From NCBI GenBank assembly GCA_030159235.1, contig BSBG01000001.1, positions 665,461 to 729,460 on the forward strand: 64,000 nucleotides of DNA. The letters run 5' to 3'. Within the stretch, counting starts at the first letter, position 1, and each line of letters begins with the position of its first letter. This DNA is from Bacillus safensis. Its GTDB lineage: Bacteria; Bacillota; Bacilli; Bacillales; Bacillaceae. The notes under the pieces were generated by a model, which saw only the letters and a list, made by a program, of their open reading frames with translations, was not told the DNA's origin and did not search any database. Position numbers and translations under genes: made by a program. Below are positions 47,591-55,893 of this stretch, one piece after another.

Positions 47591-48544
47591 CTATTTTCTC
47601 TTTTCTTCTGCCTTCTTTTTAAATGCTTTCGCTTGTTTTTCATATCCCTTTTTCGTGACCGCTTTTAACTCTACTGAATCGCCTGTCATGATATATGGTT
47701 TAGGGAGTTTTTTATATTCCTTCCTCGTGAAAGCTTTTAACTCTACTGTACCGTCTGTCTTTTTAATTGGCAGCTTTACTGATTTTGCATCTCGATCAGT
47801 CGAACCTATAATGACACCATTTTCAATTATAGGATCATAGCTCATTTCAAAAAATCCTGCCCCATCAGTATAGCCCCCGACCTCTATTTTCATTTCTTTA
47901 TAGGGCTTACAACCTTCTTCAGAAACAGTTGTTATTAAAAAGGAGCCGTCCCATCCATTCTCAACATGCATGCTTTCCACTTGTAAAAATAGTTGTTTGT
48001 CCTCTGCCGTATATAGAAAACCATATACTTTCGCCACTTTATCCCTGAAGTGTCTCATATTTTCATAATATCTAGTTTCTGATGAATCAACTAGACTTTG
48101 ATGTCGATTTTGAATCTTTTTTTGATACGTATTTAGCTTTTTTTGATTGATTGCCTTATAAATCGTGCTTTGCTTCTCGCCTTGTTTTTTCACAGAAAGG
48201 TTTTTCCCCGAAAAATGAACTTCGTATATGATCGTTTCTTTTCCTTTTTTCATTTGAAATTCATACCCATTTTCTTTTGAATGGCCGGTTATGACATATT
48301 GTTTTTTATATAATTGAGGGTCCCACCAAATTTCTTCTATATATCTTTCATTCAAATGACCTGTTACTTTGCCTTTATCCTCAGATATCTCAAACCAGTT
48401 CAGTCTATCCTTACTTTTATACGCAAATGCATAGGAATGATTCAATGAATTTTTTTGTGCGATTGCTTGATATGCTGTCCAGCCGCCTCCACCCAAGATG
48501 AGTACGGCTAGGATAGACACGACCCAAATTTTCACTTTGCTCAT
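47591..48544 (-). CDS. membrane-anchored protein of unknown function, paralogue 1
   Basis: 317 residues: one N-terminal helix (about 5-25, no lipobox) and an extracytoplasmic Lys-rich domain. Homologous over its length to the protein at 48754-49647: LNHSYAFAYKSKDRLNWFEI versus LNQSYAFVYKTKDHVNWFKV, and KVTGHLNE in both. A near-repeat at its C-terminus (VELKAFTRKEYKKLPKPYIMTGD then VELKAVTKKGYEKQAK) shows an internal duplication absent from the paralogue. Each gene has its own AGGAGG-type ribosome site. Function unknown. Confidence 0.65.
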   Translation of the reverse strand: MSKVKIWVVSILAVLILGGGGWTAYQAIAQKNSLNHSYAFAYKSKDRLNWFEISEDKGKVTGHLNERYIEEIWWDPQLYKKQYVITGHSKENGYEFQMKKGKETIIYEVHFSGKNLSVKKQGEKQSTIYKAINQKKLNTYQKKIQNRHQSLVDSSETRYYENMRHFRDKVAKVYGFLYTAEDKQLFLQVESMHVENGWDGSFLITTVSEEGCKPYKEMKIEVGGYTDGAGFFEMSYDPIIENGVIIGSTDRDAKSVKLPIKKTDGTVELKAFTRKEYKKLPKPYIMTGDSVELKAVTKKGYEKQAKAFKKKAEEKRK

Positions 48545-48753
48545 ACGTACCTCCTCTAATATTTAATTTGAGAAATCAATATAAGCAATATTTCACCATA
48601 TATTCAATTAAATTCTTATCAACTTAAAAATAGATTCTAGAAAACTTAGATAAGTATTTTTGCATAACGCCTTACATCTATGCAAAGTAATATCCTTTTT
48701 TCATGGAGAAATCAAATATGTTATTAGCCCTTATTCACCTGGTCCAATACGAT

Positions 48754-49647
48754 CTATTTTTTCTTTTCTTCAGCCTGCTTTTTGAATGCTTCCGTTTGTT
48801 CTTGATATTCCTCTTTCGTGACAGCTTTAAATTCTATTGTACCGCCTGCCATTTTAAAAGGAAGCTTAATTGATGTTGCATCTCGATCGGATTCACCTAC
48901 AATAAAATCATTTTCAATTCCAGGGTAAGTGACCAAATCAAACATCATCCCGTCTGAAATACCTCTGGCCTCATATTTCGTTTCTTTATAAGTTTCACTA
49001 CTATCTCCAGGAACGGTTCTCATCAGAAAAGATCCTGACCATTCAGACTCAATATGCATGCGTTTTACTTTTAGAAACAGCTGATATGAACCATCCTCTG
49101 CTGTGTACAGATAACCGTAAGTACCTGTTACTTTTTTGATGAAGTTTCTTACATAATCATAAAATCTATTTTCAGTGTCATCCATCAGTTCATCATATCG
49201 GTCATGAATGTCCTTTTGAACAGCTCGTAGTTTATTTTGATCAACTGCTTTGTATGTGATGCTTTGTTTTTCACCTTGTTTTTTCACAGAAAGATCTTTT
49301 TCAGCAGGGTGAACTTCATATGTGACCATCTCTTTCCCTTGCTTCACTTGAAATTCGTAACCGTTTTCAATAGTTTTGCCGGTTAATTTATATTTATTGA
49401 TAAATAGATTAGGATCAAAATGCTTTTTTGGGTTTTCCTCCAAAATGGTTTCATTCAGATGACCTGTGACTTTCCCTTTTTTCTCCGTTACTTTGAACCA
49501 GTTCACATGATCCTTTGTCTTATATACAAAGGCGTAAGATTGATTCAATACACTCTTTTTTGCATTTACTTGATATGCTATCCAGCTGACAGCACAAATG
49601 GCTAGTACCGCTAAAATTGTCACGATCCAGATTTTCGATCTTTTCAT
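48754..49647 (-). CDS. membrane-anchored protein of unknown function, paralogue 2
   Basis: 297 residues from the ATG at 49647, which has GGAGG 5 bases upstream; the long frame reaches 49659. One N-terminal helix, then a domain with the same core as its neighbour. It lacks the extra C-terminal repeat. The pair is a tandem duplication, both transcribed leftward, with a 210-base spacer that holds no terminator that I can define. No motif gives a function. Confidence 0.65.
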   Translation of the reverse strand: MKRSKIWIVTILAVLAICAVSWIAYQVNAKKSVLNQSYAFVYKTKDHVNWFKVTEKKGKVTGHLNETILEENPKKHFDPNLFINKYKLTGKTIENGYEFQVKQGKEMVTYEVHPAEKDLSVKKQGEKQSITYKAVDQNKLRAVQKDIHDRYDELMDDTENRFYDYVRNFIKKVTGTYGYLYTAEDGSYQLFLKVKRMHIESEWSGSFLMRTVPGDSSETYKETKYEARGISDGMMFDLVTYPGIENDFIVGESDRDATSIKLPFKMAGGTIEFKAVTKEEYQEQTEAFKKQAEEKKK

Positions 49648-49730
49648 ACATACCTCCACCGACAGATTTTCATTTTTTCTATCAATATATGAGTGGTCAC
49701 CTCCTTCATTGAATTTATTTTTTAAACCTC

Positions 49731-49787
49731 TTGTATCTCCAGCTGAATATCGCTTATTATATATCTAAAAGATATATCTTTTAGATA
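49731..49787 (+). promoter_or_regulatory. promoter and perfect 26-bp palindromic operator of the padR gene
   Basis: TTGTAT (49731-49736), 18 bases, TATTAT (49755-49760). From 49762 to 49787 lies a perfect 26-base palindrome with arms TATCTAAAAGATA / TATCTTTTAGATA, ending 11 bases before the ATG. PadR-family proteins usually bind such dyads next to their own promoter, so it is probably an autoregulatory operator. Confidence 0.75.
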
Positions 49788-49798
49788 GGTGTGCTGAC

Positions 49799-50350
49799 AT
49801 GAAAAAATACAATGATACGACGTATGCGATTTTAGGTATTTTGACGACAGATTGTAAGTCAGGGTATGAAGTGAAGCAATTAATAGATAGGAGCTTGCAC
49901 CATTTTTGGAAAATCAGTTATGGACAAATTTATCCAGCTTTAAAGTTAATAGTCGAGGAAGGGCTTGCTAAGGTTTCACCTGCTTCTACAACTGGCCGTT
50001 CGGACAAGCGAGAATATCATCTAACTGAAAAGGGATTGGACACTTTGAGGAAATGGCTGGCGCAGCCACTTGATCAGTTACCGTCTGAACGAAATGAAGT
50101 GTTATTAAAGTTATTCTTCGGACAATACATTTCGTTTGAGAAGAAACTTGCGCTTTTACAGGATTATGAAAGGCAGCTGCGTATTCGTTATGAGACATAT
50201 GTGTCGATTGAACAAAATATTAAAGAGCTTTATCCAGATGAAGCTGATGCGAAATATTGGCTGTTTACTTTAGATTATGGGAAAAGAGTGGCTCAAGCAG
50301 GAATTGATTGGTGCGTGGAAACATTCCATTTGATGAAGAAGGAAGGGTAA
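49799..50350 (+). CDS. PadR-family transcriptional regulator
   Basis: 183 residues. Winged HTH (ILGILTTDCKSGYEVKQLIDRSLHHFWKISYGQIYPALKLI, residues 12-52) plus the helical Vir C-terminal dimer domain. PadR proteins are repressors that sense phenolic acids, drugs or envelope stress. It is followed 4 bases later by a DUF4188 gene, a common partnership, so that gene is the likely target. AGGTG lies about 8 bases before the ATG. Confidence 0.85.
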   Translation: MKKYNDTTYAILGILTTDCKSGYEVKQLIDRSLHHFWKISYGQIYPALKLIVEEGLAKVSPASTTGRSDKREYHLTEKGLDTLRKWLAQPLDQLPSERNEVLLKLFFGQYISFEKKLALLQDYERQLRIRYETYVSIEQNIKELYPDEADAKYWLFTLDYGKRVAQAGIDWCVETFHLMKKEG

Positions 50351-50354
50351 ATGA

Positions 50355-50837
50355 ATGAAAAAAGACATACGTGCTGGCAGGTTTACAACGGACAATTCTG
50401 ACTCGATTGTGGTGTTCATCATTGGAATGCGGATCAACAAACGCTGGGCCATTCATCAATGGCTGCCTGTGTTCATGGCGATGCCTGGTATGATCAAAGA
50501 ACTTTATATCCATAAAGACGAACTTGGGTTCCTCGGGACAGAGAATTATTTCGGATTACGCACGACAGCGATGATTCAATATTGGAAATCAACAGATGAC
50601 CTTCTTGCCTATGCCAAAATGGAAAAGCATCTAGCAGCCTGGAAGGCATTTAATCAAAGAGCACGACATAATGACGCAGTCGGAATTTATCATGAAACAT
50701 ATGAGATTCAAGCCGGTTCGCATGAGTCTGTCTATGTGAACATGCCTTCATATGGATTGAGCCAAGCTAGAGCCTCGATTCCAATAGGGAAAGGGAAACA
50801 AACAGCGAAAGAGCGTCTGCATACAACAAATTCCTAG
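50355..50837 (+). CDS. DUF4188 protein
   Basis: 160 residues, with a MKKDIRAGRFTTDNSDSIVVFIIGMRINKRWAIHQWLPVF start and WKSTDDLLAYAKMEKHLAAWKAFNQRARHNDAVGIYHETYEI in the middle, the characteristic DUF4188 sequence. The fold is predicted to be a dimeric alpha/beta barrel of the monooxygenase/heme-dehydratase type; activity is not established. AGGAAGGG precedes the ATG. It is controlled with PadR as an operon and closed by a terminator. Confidence 0.8.
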   Translation: MKKDIRAGRFTTDNSDSIVVFIIGMRINKRWAIHQWLPVFMAMPGMIKELYIHKDELGFLGTENYFGLRTTAMIQYWKSTDDLLAYAKMEKHLAAWKAFNQRARHNDAVGIYHETYEIQAGSHESVYVNMPSYGLSQARASIPIGKGKQTAKERLHTTNS

Positions 50838-50858
50838 AGATCAATTCTCTAGGAATTT
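50828..50858. terminator. bidirectional intrinsic terminator
   Basis: Perfect 13-base arms AAATTCCTAGAGA / TCTCTAGGAATTT with a 5-base loop. It holds the ends of both the DUF4188 and the NUDIX genes. Confidence 0.85.
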
Positions 50859-51472
50859 CTTTTTGCAACAGTCACAAAATATTTTAATATGCGGGCTGTT
50901 AATCCCCAAATGGTGTAGTTTGCATAATCATAAAACCATTCCTCTATGGAACGGCTCCCCCAGCTGTATTTCTCACCATTCATGATTTTTTCATAAGGAA
51001 AGTCCTCTCCCGGTGTTGGCTGAACGGATACATGATGTAAGTACGGCTCATATTGACTGAGCCATGATAGAGGCACGGTAAAGGTTTCCTCTACTTCTTC
51101 TTGGTTAAAGGAATGTTTGACTTGCTGTTCATCAATGATCCCGACAAATGGATACACCACAAAGGATGGAGAGGCAATATAAGGGCTGAGCTGTCCTAGA
51201 ATCTTAACTGACTCAGGCGGGATGCCCAGCTCTTCATGTGTTTCTCGAAGTGCAGCTTCTTGTGCTGTTTCATTGCCATCAAGTTTGCCTCCAGGGAAGC
51301 TAATATCACCAGGCTGCTTTCTCATCGTTAGCGATCTTACTTCAAATAAAACATGCCATTCCCCGTTTACTTGCACCAAAGGGACAAGGACTGCCGCTTT
51401 GAACGCTGTCTCTTCTCCAATAAACAACGGTTGTGATTGATGTAAGTCATTTTTTAATTGATCAATAAACAT
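50849..51472 (-). CDS. NUDIX hydrolase, coenzyme A pyrophosphatase (NudL) type
   Basis: 207 residues from the ATG at 51472; ATG 51478 and GTG 51481 are in frame. The Nudix box reads GGKLDGNETAQEAALRETHEELGI (residues 70-92 or so), preceded by the VLFEVRSLTMRKQPGDISFPGG stretch that marks the CoA-pyrophosphatase subgroup. Such enzymes cleave CoA or oxidised CoA to 3',5'-ADP and 4'-phosphopantetheine. It is a single gene convergent with the DUF4188 gene. Confidence 0.8.
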   Translation of the reverse strand: MFIDQLKNDLHQSQPLFIGEETAFKAAVLVPLVQVNGEWHVLFEVRSLTMRKQPGDISFPGGKLDGNETAQEAALRETHEELGIPPESVKILGQLSPYIASPSFVVYPFVGIIDEQQVKHSFNQEEVEETFTVPLSWLSQYEPYLHHVSVQPTPGEDFPYEKIMNGEKYSWGSRSIEEWFYDYANYTIWGLTARILKYFVTVAKRNS

Positions 51473-51560
51473 GGACATCACCTGTTTTCTGTTTCTCTTT
51501 CATTAAGCGTATCATGGTTCACTTTTTGAATAAAGATGATCTTTCTGACAATTATCTTTA

Positions 51561-51607
51561 TCATTTTGACAAATATACTTGTCAAAATGAATACAATGCT
51601 TTACAAT
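51561..51607 (+). promoter_or_regulatory. promoter with 12-base-arm operator for the XRE/DUF3169 operon
   Basis: 51561-51590 is a perfect dyad with arms TCATTTTGACAA / TTGTCAAAATGA and a 6-base centre. The promoter -35 TTGTCA (51579-51584) lies in the right arm, with TACAAT (51602-51607) 17 bases on. The XRE protein encoded next is the expected binder. Confidence 0.7.
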
Positions 51608-51642
51608 CAAAGAAAGATTTTGATCAAAATTGAGGTGACAGA

Positions 51643-51849
51643 ATGAAAAATCGTCTAAAAGAGCTTCGTGCCCGTGATGGTCTAAACCAAACGGAGCTTG
51701 CGAAACGCGCAAAGGTTTCCCGCCAGACCATCAGCTTAATGGAACGAGACGAATTAATGCCGTCTCTCTTGCTCGCTGTCAAGCTTTCACAAATTTTTCA
51801 GGAACCCATTGAACGTATTTTTCTATTCGAGGAGGATGAACTCTCATGA
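51643..51849 (+). CDS. small XRE-family HTH regulator
   Basis: 68 residues, essentially one HTH_3 domain (LKELRARDGLNQTELAKRAKVSRQTISLMERD). AGGTGA lies 6-7 bases before the ATG. It overlaps the next gene by 4 bases. Such HTH/DUF3169 pairs are common in Bacillus and Staphylococcus; the regulator presumably controls its own operon through the dyad at 51561-51590. Confidence 0.85.
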   Translation: MKNRLKELRARDGLNQTELAKRAKVSRQTISLMERDELMPSLLLAVKLSQIFQEPIERIFLFEEDELS

Positions 51850-52526
51850 AAACTGTATACAAAATGCTCTTAGGTGCTCTCCTGGGCTTTCTCGCCGCTT
51901 ACTGTCTGCTGGCAGCCGAATTTGAGATGACACTTCTTGATGTTGCATTCGAGGCGACTCTTGTCATCAGTGGGCTGACAATTTTATTGATTATTTATTG
52001 TTTTTCAGGGATTTCACGTATGAAAAAAAGAGTATCTCTATCAGTCTCTGGAGATGAGGAGGATGAACTGGAGGCAAAACAGTATCGGACCTTTACTGAT
52101 TTGTCATTATCTAATACAGTGAGTACGATTTTGTCCATTATTGCTATCGGTGTGGCCATCGTCACCGAGCAGCCAATCTGGCTGATTCTGGTCAACGCCG
52201 CTTTATTTATCGTGACTATTATCAGTTCTTATGTGGCGATATCCGTCCTCAAACTTGTTTATCCTAATCGCAATCTGCCAAGTCCATCCGACAAAGATTA
52301 TAGTAAAAAGCTGCTCGCCATTTCGGACGAAGGTGAGAAGCATGTGATGCTTGGCGGACTGTTTCATACGTATCAAATGATGAATATCCTGTTGACCGGT
52401 GCCATGTTTATTTTGATTGTGTATTCCCTTGGAGCCAATCATTCTCAGCTCTTCTCGATCATGGTGATTGGGGTTATTTTAATCATTTTGAATGCAAGTT
52501 ATATGCTGAGGATTAGAAATCGTTAA
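51846..52526 (+). CDS. DUF3169 membrane protein
   Basis: 226 residues with six hydrophobic helices (about 5-25, 35-55, 90-108, 113-135, 175-195, 200-218). Between helices 2 and 3 is a charged EEDELEAKQYR segment, characteristic of DUF3169 proteins. No activity known. Translationally coupled to the XRE gene (ATGA overlap) and ended by a terminator. Confidence 0.75.
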   Translation: MKTVYKMLLGALLGFLAAYCLLAAEFEMTLLDVAFEATLVISGLTILLIIYCFSGISRMKKRVSLSVSGDEEDELEAKQYRTFTDLSLSNTVSTILSIIAIGVAIVTEQPIWLILVNAALFIVTIISSYVAISVLKLVYPNRNLPSPSDKDYSKKLLAISDEGEKHVMLGGLFHTYQMMNILLTGAMFILIVYSLGANHSQLFSIMVIGVILIILNASYMLRIRNR

Positions 52527-52530
52527 ATGA

Positions 52531-52567
52531 AAACAAGCACAGCGTTGTGAACATGCTGTGCTTGTTT
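52531..52567. terminator. bidirectional intrinsic terminator
   Basis: AAACAAGCACAGC / GCTGTGCTTGTTT perfect 13-base arms between the DUF3169 gene and the convergent permease. Confidence 0.85.
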
Positions 52568-52573
52568 CGTCCA

Positions 52574-53920
52574 TTATACTGAACGGCGTTTCTTTCGTGC
52601 ATAAATTAAAAATAGGAATCCGAACCATAATGGTGTCAATAACAACGCTGGACGTGTTGCGTCTGCGAAGAGCATGATCACGAGAATGGCAGCAAAGAGC
52701 ACAAGAACACATATATTCACAAAAGGTGTGAACGGTGCTTTAAAGGTAGATGCTGCATGCAGTTCAGGCCGTGTTTTTTTATATTTCAAATGACAAATGA
52801 GAATAATACTCCATACCCAAATGAAACAAATGGCACTAATCGTTGTGACAATACCAAAGGCTTGTTCGGGAATTAACTTGCTTAAAAGAGCACCGACCGA
52901 TACCACAATCGTTGAAACGAAAAGTGCATTACTTGGGACAGCGTTCTTGTTCAAACGTCCAAAGGAAGCTGGCCCCTGCTTTTGATGACTGAGATTATAC
53001 AAAATTCGGCTCGTCGAGAACATGCCGCTATTACAAGCGGAAGCCGCAGACGTCAGGACAACAAAGTTAATGAGCCCCGCTGCTACTGGTATCCCAATCA
53101 GCCCAAAGGTTTTCACAAAAGGACTCTCCGATGCACTGAGCTCAGTCCATGGATTGATACATAGTAAGACAAAGATGGCACCCACATAAAAAAATAGAAT
53201 TCTTAATGGAATCTTATTAATGGCAGACGGGATGTTTTTTTGCGGATTTGCTGTTTCTGCTGCGGACACACCGACCAGTTCCACTCCCACATACGCAAAG
53301 ATGACCATCTGAAATGACAATAAGAAGCCTGTGACACCATGTGGGAATAACCCGCCATGAGACCATAAATTCGTTACCGTCACCGGCCCGGCATCTGTTT
53401 GAAAACCAATGATTAACAGGATAATCCCAACGCTAATCAGCAGTAGAATCGTAACGACCTTAATTAACGCAAACCAGAATTCCATTTCTCCGAAAAGCTT
53501 CACCGTTAATAAATTAAATCCTAGTAAAATTAATAAACAAATGATGGCAGGAATCCATTGCGGGATGTCAAACCAATACTGCACATACACCCCGACCGCA
53601 ATGACATCCGCCATCGCTGTCATAATCCAGCAAAACCAATACGTCCACCCTGTCACAAAGGAAGCCCATGGGCCAAGATAGTCCTCCGCAATATCGGTTA
53701 ATGACTGATAGCCCGCCTTTGATAAAAGCAATTCTCCAAGTGCCCTCATGACAAAAAAGATGGCGATTCCGACAATTAAATAAGCAAAAATGATGGATGG
53801 ACCTGCCAATTGAATGGCTTTTCCAGAGCCTAAAAACAGGCCTGTTCCAATGGTTCCACCAATGGCAATCAATTGCACATGACGGTTTGATAAATCTCTT
53901 TTTAATTCTTGTTGAGCCAA
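52574..53920 (-). CDS. D-alanine/D-serine/glycine-type amino acid permease (CycA/YtnA-like)
   Basis: 448 residues, 12 helices. TM1 region HVQLIAIGGTIGTGLFLGSGKAIQLAGPSIIFAY and VIFAYVGVELVGVSAAETANP are characteristic of the CycA/AapA/YtnA group of APC permeases for small neutral amino acids including glycine. It starts with a TTG 9 bases after GGAGG; the frame is open to 53944. The leader contains a glycine riboswitch and a terminator (54192 to 53989), which points to glycine as a substrate. Confidence 0.85.
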   Translation of the reverse strand: MAQQELKRDLSNRHVQLIAIGGTIGTGLFLGSGKAIQLAGPSIIFAYLIVGIAIFFVMRALGELLLSKAGYQSLTDIAEDYLGPWASFVTGWTYWFCWIMTAMADVIAVGVYVQYWFDIPQWIPAIICLLILLGFNLLTVKLFGEMEFWFALIKVVTILLLISVGIILLIIGFQTDAGPVTVTNLWSHGGLFPHGVTGFLLSFQMVIFAYVGVELVGVSAAETANPQKNIPSAINKIPLRILFFYVGAIFVLLCINPWTELSASESPFVKTFGLIGIPVAAGLINFVVLTSAASACNSGMFSTSRILYNLSHQKQGPASFGRLNKNAVPSNALFVSTIVVSVGALLSKLIPEQAFGIVTTISAICFIWVWSIILICHLKYKKTRPELHAASTFKAPFTPFVNICVLVLFAAILVIMLFADATRPALLLTPLWFGFLFLIYARKKRRSV

Positions 53921-53988
53921 TGCTAACGACCTCCTACGGCACAATATTATACCAAGATAATGAATTTCTTAAAAAGTCCATAAAAAAA

Positions 53989-54011
53989 GAGATTGGATGC
54001 GCTCCAATCTC
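53989..54011 (-). terminator. intrinsic terminator in the permease leader (riboswitch expression platform)
   Basis: GAGATTGGA...TCCAATCTC perfect 9-base stem with a T run on the minus strand, 69 bases before the permease start. It is the likely switch element of the upstream riboswitch. Confidence 0.75.
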
Positions 54012-54089
54012 ATGGTCATAAAAGAATAGCAAAATAGAGAAAAGTAATACACGGTATCATCCATGCATCACAAATACAATATTTCGTAC

Positions 54090-54192
54090 TCTTCTGTCCT
54101 TTTGCCTGAGATTGTGAACCCTTCGGCGCCACACATACATGCGGTCTCTCCAGAAGCTGCTCCTGCTATAGTGTGACCCACAGCAATCATAG
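54090..54192 (-). promoter_or_regulatory. glycine riboswitch (gcvT motif), single aptamer with 5' accessory hairpin
   Basis: Read on the minus strand, 54165-54090 shows GGAGAGACC, GGCGCCGAAGG and CTCAGGCAAAAGGACAGA in the order and spacing of the gcvT aptamer. Only one aptamer is present. Just upstream (54192-54166) is a hairpin CTAT...GTG-ggt-CAC...ATAG, which fits the ghost stem of type-2 singlet riboswitches. Type and sign of control (ON or OFF) are inference. Confidence 0.85.
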
Positions 54193-54237
54193 CCTTCGTT
54201 ATGTAGTTGAAATGTTTCTATTTCTGAATAATTTTAT

Positions 54238-54266
54238 ATTTTACGCCTCATATAGAAGGCTGTCAA
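54238..54266 (-). promoter_or_regulatory. SigA promoter of the riboswitch-controlled permease
   Basis: On the minus strand TTGACA (54261-54266), exactly 17 bases, TAAAAT (54238-54243). It starts transcription just before the riboswitch. Confidence 0.75.
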
Positions 54267-54425
54267 TGGTAATCTTTTATGATGATTGATGGCTCTCATA
54301 TGACTTCACTTCATCAATCCCCCCTGATTCATGTATAATAAATCAAAAGATGTTCGGCTCGTCTGATGGAGAAATCCCTCTTGCATGAACAAAGTTAGGC
54401 AATCCATTGAAGTTGGTGAAGACAA

Positions 54426-55442
54426 TTGAAAAAAAAAGACAAACAGCGTGTCACTTTACAGGAAGTCGCCCAGCATGCCGGTGTTTCGACTTCAACGGCA
54501 TCACTCGTTGTTCGAAATAATCCTAGAATATCTGAAGCCACTCGAAACAAAGTGCTGCAATCCATGGAAGACTTAGGGTACGTATATGATCGCGTCGCTG
54601 CCAACATGCGGTCAAAAAGCTCAAATATCGTTGGTGTGATTGTCACGGATATTTCTAACACCTTTATTTCGGAGTTTTTAATCGGCGTGCAAACCACGCT
54701 TGAATCACTGGGCTATACTGTTTTACTTGGTACAACCTTTGACAGTGTCGATAAACAGGAGCGGCTCATTTCCACTATGGTAGAGCACAGAGTTGGCGGA
54801 ATTATTTTAAACCTAGCTTCGAAAAGCTCGGCTCGGACAGCCAAACAGTTAAATCAAATTCGTACTCCAAAAGTACTGGCGAATCGTGAATTATCAGATG
54901 TGCAATGTGACTATGTCGGCGTTGATTATGAACAAGGCACTTGGATGGCGGTTCATCACCTTCTTCAAAAGGGGCATCGACGTATCGCCTTCTTAGGCGG
55001 TATCAAGACTTCATCTACCTGGATTGAGCGAATGCAGGGTTTCAAAAGAGCTCACGACGATGAAAACCTGACGATTGATGATTCTCTTATTATTGATATC
55101 GTACCTACTCGTGAAGGCGGGAAAGAAGCACTCGCTCAAGTCATGGATCAACCCGAGCCTCCTACTGCTATTTTTTGTTTTAGTGACTTAGTTGCATTTG
55201 GAGTCATGCAAGAACTATCAGCACGCAGTATCAAGCCTGGTGAAGATATCGATGTGGTTGGATTCGATAACATCCCTGAAGCGGAGCTATACCATCCGCC
55301 GCTCACCACTGTTTCCTCATTCCCCCGATCCATCGGGGTAAAAGCAGCGAACCTTTTATACCATAAAATGAACGAGCAGGATGAAGAGCTGCAGCGATTG
55401 ATCTTAAAGCCTCAGCTTCATATTAGAGAAACCTCTACCTGA
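54426..55442 (+). CDS. LacI-family transcriptional regulator, probable quinate/shikimate regulator
   Basis: 338 residues. HTH VTLQEVAQHAGVSTSTASLVVRNNPRISEATRN (residues 9-41) and the sugar-binding-like sensor with FCFSDLVAFGVMQELSARSIKPGEDIDVVGFDNIPEAELYHPPLTTV near the C-terminus. It begins with TTG at 54426; the ribosome site is weak (GGTGA). It precedes the MFS/dehydrogenase operon in the same direction, so it is its likely regulator; direct evidence is lacking. It ends inside an extraordinary long inverted repeat. Confidence 0.8.
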   Translation: MKKKDKQRVTLQEVAQHAGVSTSTASLVVRNNPRISEATRNKVLQSMEDLGYVYDRVAANMRSKSSNIVGVIVTDISNTFISEFLIGVQTTLESLGYTVLLGTTFDSVDKQERLISTMVEHRVGGIILNLASKSSARTAKQLNQIRTPKVLANRELSDVQCDYVGVDYEQGTWMAVHHLLQKGHRRIAFLGGIKTSSTWIERMQGFKRAHDDENLTIDDSLIIDIVPTREGGKEALAQVMDQPEPPTAIFCFSDLVAFGVMQELSARSIKPGEDIDVVGFDNIPEAELYHPPLTTVSSFPRSIGVKAANLLYHKMNEQDEELQRLILKPQLHIRETST

Positions 55443-55493
55443 TCAATAAAAAAAGGAGAATTGTGGACAGCAATTCTCCTTTTTTTATTGATC
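55441..55493. terminator. unusually long perfect hairpin, terminator of the LacI-type gene
   Basis: Two perfect 23-base arms (55441-55463 and 55471-55493) with a 7-base loop. The core AAAGGAGAATTG/CAATTCTCCTTT with a T run is a normal terminator, but the pairing continues through the A7/T7 tracts to GATCAAT/ATTGATC. The left arm starts with the last bases of the lacI-type gene. Confidence 0.8.
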
Positions 55494-55893
55494 AAGTCAA
55501 CTGTTTCTTTGTTTCATTTTTCTTTTTTTAAATCGCAAAGTCATAAACTTGACACATTTGAATCACAGGAGTATATTTATCTCGTTGCTTCTTTTAGTAT
55601 ATCGTTATACCTACTTGATTCTATCGTTACTTCAATTAAAAAATGGACAAAAGTGAATTTAAATGATTCCGATCAAATCATGCAGGTTCACTTCCTAATC
55701 AAGTCTGTTATTATTTTTTAATTTTTAGTATAACGATGTACTTAGTTAAACAACAGATGAATATATTCATGATCTTTTCATCAATCACATAAGGGGTGTT
55801 GTGATGGGCTTCATATTATTTATTTTTAAGGAAACACTAACAGAGGGTATACAAATTTGACCTTAAAGGGGTTTCAAATATAGGAGTGGGAAT
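55494..55893 (+). other. 400-base AT-rich gap before the quinate/shikimate operon
   Basis: An 86-codon open frame overlaps it from 55461, but it starts inside the terminator hairpin without a ribosome site, so I do not call it. A weak promoter (TTTTAA, 18 bases, TATACA near 55830-55853) may serve the MFS gene. No operator is certain. Confidence 0.3.

Noticed and set aside
55461-55721. An 86-codon hydrophobic open frame after the LacI-type gene
   Set aside because: It begins in the loop of the long terminator hairpin and lacks a ribosome site.
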